35,192 nt of DNA from Deinococcus sp. Arct2-2 (GTDB taxonomy: Bacteria > Deinococcota > Deinococci > Deinococcales > Deinococcaceae). The notes beneath the pieces were generated by a model, which saw nothing but the letters and a program-made list of their open reading frames with translations, did not search any database and was not told the origin of the DNA. Of this stretch, positions 30,861-35,192 are shown one piece after another. The stretch is from contig NZ_SSNW01000062.1 of assembly GCF_004801315.1 (NCBI RefSeq), positions 1-35,192 on the forward strand. Direction: 5' to 3'. Every line of letters starts with the position of its first letter. The stretch's first letter is position 1. The translations under genes and the position numbers were made by a program.

Positions 30861-31226
30861 ATGACGAAGAAAGCAGCCAAAGCCCCAGCCAAAAAGCCCG
30901 CCGCCGCAGCGGCTCCTGCACCCGCCCCTCAAGCTGTACCTGCAGAGAGCACCAAGCTCGGCAAGGCTCAACTCGTTGACCTGATGGCCGACCAGAGCAC
31001 ACTGACCAAGAAGCAGAGCGACGACGTCTTCAGCAGCATGCTTGACCTCATCGTGGAAGCCCTCAAGGGCGGCAAGAGTGTCGGCCTCCCTGGTCTGGGC
31101 ACCCTGAGCGTCAAAGACACGGCCGCCCGAACCGGCGTGCGCCCCGGCACCAGTGACAAGATCCAGATTCCCGCCGGCAAGAAAGTGGCCTTCAAGGTCG
31201 CCACTACCCTGAAAAGCAGCCTGTAA
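30861..31226 (+). CDS. Histone-like DNA-binding protein HU, Deinococcus type
   Basis: A protein of 121 residues. The first 30 form a Lys/Ala/Pro-rich basic tail ([20 protein letters not shown]) as found in Deinococcus HU and like eukaryotic histone tails. The HU core begins [20 protein letters not shown] and has [20 protein letters not shown], then the DNA-binding arm [20 protein letters not shown] and the end [13 protein letters not shown] compacts the nucleoid and in Deinococcus is essential for it. The core is full length. A UUCG-loop terminator follows. This gene is the best lineage marker in the window. Confidence 0.96.
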   Translation: MTKKAAKAPAKKPAAAAAPAPAPQAVPAESTKLGKAQLVDLMADQSTLTKKQSDDVFSSMLDLIVEALKGGKSVGLPGLGTLSVKDTAARTGVRPGTSDKIQIPAGKKVAFKVATTLKSSL

Positions 31227-31246
31227 ACTCCTAGGAACGATTCCAG

Positions 31247-31270
31247 GCGGTGCTTCGGCACCGCTTTGTT
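31247..31270 (+). terminator. HU terminator
   Basis: GCGGTGC, TTCG tetraloop, GCACCGC, then TTTGTT. It begins 20 bp after the HU stop codon. Confidence 0.88.
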
Positions 31271-31345
31271 CATGGAGCGCTGGACGGACACGCTGCCGTA
31301 GGTTGGGTACAGCCCGATCGGTGGTTTTACGCCATCAGAGCGGCG

Positions 31346-31652
31346 TCAACCCTCCGCCTTGATCCGGCCGACCAACACCGCCCAGCCCACATGCTCGCGC
31401 TGCCAGCCCAGATCTTGTGCCCGGCCTTCCTGAACCCGCCGTACGCCCTCCGTGTGATGCGGGTGATCCGGCGAAGCAGTGGCCCAACGGTGAGCCGCAC
31501 TCCACATCAGGCTGCTGGAGTGATCCCTCTCCTCGGTCGTGACGGAAGGGGGCGGGGCACGTGACGCGCCCAGATCATATTCCAGATCCGAAGCGGAGCC
31601 CTTTGTGGGTGAACTGACAGGCTTCTTGCTCTTCACCTGCCACCGTACCCGC
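31346..31652 (-). CDS. Possible hypothetical protein opposite the DUF2945 gene
   Basis: An open minus-strand frame of up to 102 residues, divergent from the DUF2945 gene. The C-terminal two thirds (DHSSSLMWSAAHRWATASPD, VRRVQEGRAQDLGWQREHVG) are acceptable as protein but match nothing I know, and no Shine-Dalgarno site supports a start. It may be chance. The rest of 31271-31652 shows nothing else. Confidence 0.3.
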
Positions 31653-31853
31653 ATGCCATTTAAAATTGGAGACCAGGTGAAGTGGAGCAGTCATGGCGGT
31701 GAAGCGCACGGCAAGATTGTAAGGGTGGCGCATGAGGACGGCGAGGTGGGCGGGTTCCACTACCGGGCCAGCCAGGAAGACCCCCGGTACATCGTGGAAC
31801 TTGAGGACGGCAAGCAGGCTGCCCACACAGAACAAGCGCTCTCGAAGGCCTGA
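31653..31853 (+). CDS. DUF2945 small protein (hypervirulence-associated Tudor-like)
   Basis: A protein of 66 residues of the DUF2945 family, a small Tudor-like barrel: FKIGDQVKWSSHGGEAHGKI at the start, then HYRASQEDPRYIVELEDGKQ and AAHTEQALSKA. Such proteins are common next to stress genes; their function is unknown. The start at 31653 fits the family exactly; the longer open frame upstream does not. Confidence 0.88.
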   Translation: MPFKIGDQVKWSSHGGEAHGKIVRVAHEDGEVGGFHYRASQEDPRYIVELEDGKQAAHTEQALSKA

Positions 31854-32030
31854 TTTCCTCCAGAGTGACCTCATCCCCTGCAACAGGCGGGGGCTTCTTC
31901 ACCCGACCTTGCCGTCCTGCTCCAGAACAAGGACAGGACGACTTTCCTCTGATGGCTAAGAGACGCCCGTAATTGCTCAGCTGCACGGTGCAGAACTAGC
32001 CCACCATCCACTCCAAGGCAGTGAGAGAAG

Positions 32031-32456
32031 TTAGGCTTTCTCTTGCTCCAGCCACTGGTTGATTTCGATCAAGTTTCCAGAGTTGTCCCGAATCCAGAAG
32101 TTCTTCACGCCAGCAGGCGCCACGGCCGTGACCTCCAGAACGATTTCGACGCCCCTGGCTTTCAGCTCCTGAGCCGTCTGGTCAATGTCGTCCACGAGCA
32201 ACCCGACATGTTTGATGCCCTGCGTCACCAGCGCCCCAAAGACATCTTTGCCCTCATCGGGACTCCGCGAAGACCCAGTCTGTTGGATCAATTCCACCCG
32301 CAGACCCATCTCGGAGACGAGATGGGCAATCTGGACACCAGCTTCTGGAAAACCGAAGCGGCGCTCAGGTTTGAACCCCAGCATGCCGCTGTACCACGCA
32401 CTGGACGCGTCGAGATCGGCCACCACCAGCGCGACATGATGAACTTGCTTGAACAT
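32031..32456 (-). CDS. VOC-family (glyoxalase/bleomycin-resistance fold) protein
   Basis: A protein of 141 residues with two beta-alpha-beta-beta-beta units. Likely metal-ligand positions are His in QVHHVALVV (about residue 7), Glu in LRVELI, His in IKHVGLLV and Glu in NLIEINQ. The family covers glyoxalase I, extradiol dioxygenases, epimerases and antibiotic-binding proteins; nothing here picks one. The ATG at 32456 has GGGAGAG upstream. It is divergent from a LysR gene 191 bp away, so that regulator may control it. Confidence 0.9.
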   Translation of the reverse strand: MFKQVHHVALVVADLDASSAWYSGMLGFKPERRFGFPEAGVQIAHLVSEMGLRVELIQQTGSSRSPDEGKDVFGALVTQGIKHVGLLVDDIDQTAQELKARGVEIVLEVTAVAPAGVKNFWIRDNSGNLIEINQWLEQEKA

Positions 32457-32629
32457 GTTCTCTCTCCCGTGCTGCTCCCCGCAGCAAAATACTGTCGCTG
32501 AACAGGGCCTAGGCCCGCCCCGTGCTGTACTCATGTCTTTTCCAGCCTTCCTCTGAACGGTCAGCGGGGGTCAGCCTGATAGTACGGCGCAAACCGCCAC
32601 CAGCTCCAATACATTTTTCAAGGGTCTGC

Positions 32630-32646
32630 GATAGAGGCTTTCTATC
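32630..32646 (+). promoter_or_regulatory. LysR box before the second lysR gene
   Basis: GATAG-N7-CTATC, an inverted repeat containing a T-N11-A motif, ends 1 bp before the ATG at 32648. It resembles the box overlapping the start of the first LysR gene at 13610-13624. Confidence 0.5.
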
Positions 32647-32647
32647 A

Positions 32648-33559
32648 ATGGCCGTGGAACTGCGTCAGTTGAGATATTTCGTGGCCGTCGCCGAGGAGCT
32701 GCATTTCGGCCGGGCTGCCACACGGGTGTTCCTGACGCAACCGTCGTTGAGCTACCAGGTGGCCCGCCTAGAAACAGAATTGGGCGTCAAGCTGCTCACG
32801 CGTGACCGGCGCACGGTCGCGCTCACCGAGGTGGGCCGCACTTTTCTCCATGAGGCGCGGTTGACGCTGACGCAGTTGGAGCGGGCGGTAGACGTCATCC
32901 GGCTGTACCGGCAGGGCGAGCCCATCCGGCTGAAGCTCGGCTTCGTGGCGCTGGAGTACCTCACGACGGAGGTGATGCGCGGGGTGCTGGGGGCCGTCCG
33001 GGCCACCCAACCCGAGGCCAAGATCGAGTTTCACGAGCTCTTCCTCGCTCCGCAGGTGCAGGCGGTGCTGCGGGACGAGCTGGATGCAGGGGTGTTGCAC
33101 CGGCCGTTTGGAACAGCGCCGTTGGCGTTTGAGCCATTGCTGTGGGAGTCCTTCGTCCTGGCGCTGCCTGAGCACCATCCCAGCGCTGGAAAAGAGGTGG
33201 TGGACGCGGCGAGTCTTCAGGGGGAGCGCTTGTTGCTGTACCCCCGTGAACAGGCGCCGGAGATCTACGACCGCTGGGAAGCGCGGGCCCGCGAAATGGG
33301 CATGAGGGTAGCAGGCGCGCCCGACGTGTTGCAGGTGCAGGCCATGTTGGCGCAGGTGGCCGCCGGGCAAGGCGTGGTGGCGTATCCGTCTCTGGTCGCC
33401 GCCCGCTATCCGGGCTTGGGGGTGGTGTTCAAACCGGTGGAGGGCGGCGTGTTCGATTTGGAGTTGGGGGTGGTTTGGAAGGCCCACCGCCAGTCCCCGC
33501 CGCTCCAAGCCCTGCTGACGGCGGTGCGGGGCTTCCGCCACGAGGTCAGCAGCGGCTGA
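32648..33559 (+). CDS. LysR-family transcriptional regulator
   Basis: A protein of 303 residues. Winged helix: LRQLRYFVAVAEELHFGRAA, then VFLTQPSLSYQVARLETELG (about 5-45). The substrate domain starts IRLKLGFVALEYLTTEVMRG (about 92). It resembles regulators of aromatic catabolism and of VOC or oxygenase genes, and is divergent from the VOC gene. The ATG at 32648 starts the family sequence; the open frame upstream is not conserved. No Shine-Dalgarno site is seen. Confidence 0.92.
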   Translation: MAVELRQLRYFVAVAEELHFGRAATRVFLTQPSLSYQVARLETELGVKLLTRDRRTVALTEVGRTFLHEARLTLTQLERAVDVIRLYRQGEPIRLKLGFVALEYLTTEVMRGVLGAVRATQPEAKIEFHELFLAPQVQAVLRDELDAGVLHRPFGTAPLAFEPLLWESFVLALPEHHPSAGKEVVDAASLQGERLLLYPREQAPEIYDRWEARAREMGMRVAGAPDVLQVQAMLAQVAAGQGVVAYPSLVAARYPGLGVVFKPVEGGVFDLELGVVWKAHRQSPPLQALLTAVRGFRHEVSSG

Positions 33560-33590
33560 ACCGGCGTCTTTCCTCTCTTACACTGAATCT

Positions 33591-34798
33591 ATGCGCCGGT
33601 CTCCCTCTGCCGTGAATTCCCCTTCTTCCCCTCAGGGTCTGCGGGTCGCGCAAGGGGCCCCGGGGGGCCTGACCCGGCACGTGACCTGGCTCGAACTGTT
33701 TTTTGACCTGGTCTTCGTGGTGGCCGTCTCCCAGCTGGGCCGCCTGCTGCTTGAAGACCACAGCCCGCGTGGGGTGCTGGTTTTCCTGGGCTTGTTCGTG
33801 CCGGTGTGGTGGGCCTGGATCGGCATCAGCTACTTTATTGATCAGTTTGAGTTGCCAGAGGTGCCGCTCCGGCTGTTGATGCTCTCGCAGCAGGCCTTGG
33901 CGCTCGGCCTGGCCTTGGGCCTCGAACCGCTCACCGAGGGCCGACAGACGCTGTTCGTCACGGCGTACCTGGGCCTGCGCCTGACGCTGCTGGGCCTGTA
34001 TGTCCGGGCCCGTTCCCGCGTGGCGGGCGCCGAACTGCTCAACACCAAATACGCGCTCAGCTTCGCGCTCGGCAGCGGTCTGTGGCTGGTATCGCTGGGT
34101 GTGGCCGCCCCCAGTCAATATGGGTTGTGGGGTGTGGCGCTGGCGCTCGAGATCGCGGGAACCGTGTGGGCGTATGTCAGTACCCCGACCTTGCCGCAGC
34201 AGGTCTCCCATATGCCGGAACGCTTTGGCCTGTTTACCCTGATCGTGTTGGGAGAATCCATCCTGGCAGTGGCGACGGGGGGCAGCCATATTGAAGGCTC
34301 CGGCGGGTGGGTCGTCGGCGGCTGTGGCCTGCTGCTGGCGTTTTTCGTCTGGTGGCTGTCCTTCGACTATGCCGATGAGGAGGTCATTCACCGGGCCATC
34401 CGGGGGGGCGGCAGGCCCTGTACCTCAGCTTCGTCTACGGGTACGTCCACTTGCCGGTCTTCGCCGGCATTGTGGCCGCCAGCATCGGCCTGGAACTGTT
34501 CTTTGAGGAGGTGGGACAGGCCCACGTCAGTGCTGAGGCCAGACTGCTGCTGTGCGGGGGCCTCGCGCTGTTCCTGAGCGCGGTGAGTGTGTCGTGCAGC
34601 GGGCCGCGCCGCAGGGCCTACCCACCCGCGTGCTGGTGGGCCGCGGGGCAGGGGTTATTGATCGCCTTAGGAACCTTCGGGGGCAGTGCAGGCGCAGCGG
34701 GCCTCGCGCTGGGGGTGACCGTGGTGGTGGGGCTCTTGCTTATCGCTGAGTACCGGCGCCCAGGGAGCACGGGACTTGACCCGGCCTTCCCGCGCTGA
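33591..34798 (+). pseudogene. Low-temperature-requirement A (LtrA) family membrane protein, frameshifted
   Basis: The first frame (to about 34400) has the LtrA start TWLELFFDLVFVVAVSQLGR, PVWWAWIGISYFIDQFELPE, RFGLFTLIVLGESILAVATG and FVWWLSFDYADEEVIHRAIR. The rest of the protein follows in another frame: QALYLSFVYGYVHLPVFAGI, ASIGLELFFEEVGQAHVS and three more helices. The switch is in a run of seven G (34402-34408); an eighth G would restore the frame, giving about 402 residues and some twelve membrane helices. A homopolymer sequencing error is at least as likely as a true mutation. A TACACT box lies 6 nt before the ATG, without a Shine-Dalgarno site. Confidence 0.82.
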
Positions 34799-34919
34799 GC
34801 GGCAGCACCGCCGCCGTGTTACTCATCCGCATGGCTTCACTTGGGTGCCGTGCGGCGGTGGAGTCACGGTGAAGTCGGCGGATTCCACGGCCAGCCAGTC
34901 CGGAAGGCGTGGCCCGGCA

Positions 34920-35165
34920 TCACCCCCCGGCCCACGGCTGTGCGGCGAAGGTGAAAAAGGCGTCCGGGGTCAGGGGACGCGCCACGTAGTAGCCTTGAAA
35001 CTGAGTACAGCCGAGCTTGACCAGCTGTTCCAATTGTTCTTGAGTTTCGACGCCTTCGGCGATGACGCTCAATCCCAGGCGTGTGCCCAACGCCACCACG
35101 CTCTCGATCAGGGCGGCCGCGTGCGGCACACCTTCTAATACCAAACTAAACTGAGTCCAGAACAT
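34920..35165 (-). pseudogene. EAL-domain C-terminal fragment at the right edge
   Basis: On the minus strand the frame reads EGVPHAAALIESVVALGTRL, GLSVIAEGVETQEQLEQLVK and QFQGYYVARPLTPDAFF, the end of an EAL (c-di-GMP phosphodiesterase) domain with the AEGVET and QGYYVARP motifs. Upstream of about 35138 the family sequence stops and an in-frame stop lies at 35187-35189. The catalytic EAL, DDFGTG and KID motifs are absent. The gene was probably cut by an insertion whose end lies in the last 60 bp or beyond the window. Confidence 0.75.
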
Positions 35166-35192
35166 GTTTGATCCAGGGGAACAGGGTCAGCG

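Noticed and set aside
8592..31303. GCTGCCGTAGGTT shared by about 8594 and 31289
   Set aside because: A 13-base match is expected by chance several times in a window of this size, and the flanks do not align.
1..35192. CRISPR arrays, tRNA or rRNA genes
   Set aside because: No regularly spaced repeats, no tRNA-like cloverleaf with a T-loop motif and no rRNA sequence were noticed on either strand. This was by eye, not by a covariance search.

Overview
The window looks like accessory DNA of a Deinococcus species. The clearest sign is a histone-like HU protein with a lysine-, alanine- and proline-rich N-terminal tail (30861-31226), the form typical of that genus. High GC content fits, as do several start codons placed 5 or 6 nt after a TANNNT-type -10 box with no Shine-Dalgarno site, the leaderless style described in Deinococcus. 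No rRNA, tRNA or CRISPR array was seen. Many genes are small stress or regulatory cassettes, mobile-element scraps are frequent, and about nine genes are broken by frameshifts, stops or rearrangement. Either the region is decaying or the assembly keeps some homopolymer indels.

Region by region. 0.3-1.6 kb: a free-standing GAF protein converging on a membrane protein. 1.8-5.2 kb: a five-gene minus-strand operon (PPOX flavin-type protein, TetR regulator, YdeI/OmdA-like, GNAT acetyltransferase, TspO) plus the 3' end of a Tn3-type transposase, all bracketed by two inverted 38-bp repeats that resemble Tn3 ends. 5.3-7.4 kb: a MarR/OhrR-like regulator, the peroxidase Ohr and a quinone-oxidoreductase-type dehydrogenase. 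Each is preceded by the same operator, and the third copy was carried in by a duplication of the regulator's 3' end. 7.4-10.1 kb: an IS110 remnant, a lipoprotein glycerophosphodiesterase and an IS6 remnant. 10.1-12.0 kb: an autoregulated DUF4260 / alpha-beta hydrolase / TetR operon. 12.1-14.5 kb: a 27-bp perfect hairpin, two SnoaL-like proteins and a divergent LysR regulator. 14.8-17.8 kb: a two-component system divergent from a CPBP membrane protease. 17.9-20.6 kb: an SRAP (HMCES/YedK) protein, a small hypothetical, an arginase-family protein and a frameshifted endonuclease III-like gene. 20.6-21.4 kb: a short-chain dehydrogenase gene broken and turned inside out. 21.6-24.1 kb: a PAS-PAS-PAS-GGDEF-EAL protein. 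24.5-27.5 kb: a MarR-led operon (DUF6220, SMP-30-like, HSL-type esterase) with the last two genes decayed. 28.0-28.9 kb: fragments of a second YdeI gene and an MFS transporter. 29.5-35.2 kb: a DUF6454 protein, HU, a DUF2945 protein, a VOC protein, a LysR regulator, a frameshifted LtrA gene and an EAL-domain fragment at the right edge.

A common design runs through the window: small operons led or ended by their own TetR, MarR or LysR regulator, with a palindromic operator in the promoter and 4-bp ATGA/GTGA overlaps between genes. Inferred roles cluster on oxidative and organic-peroxide stress (Ohr, dehydrogenase, PPOX), DNA damage (SRAP, EndoIII-like), nucleoid structure (HU) and signalling (two-component system, c-di-GMP). 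The most interesting structures are the Tn3-end-bounded operon, the duplicated Ohr promoter and the inside-out dehydrogenase gene.
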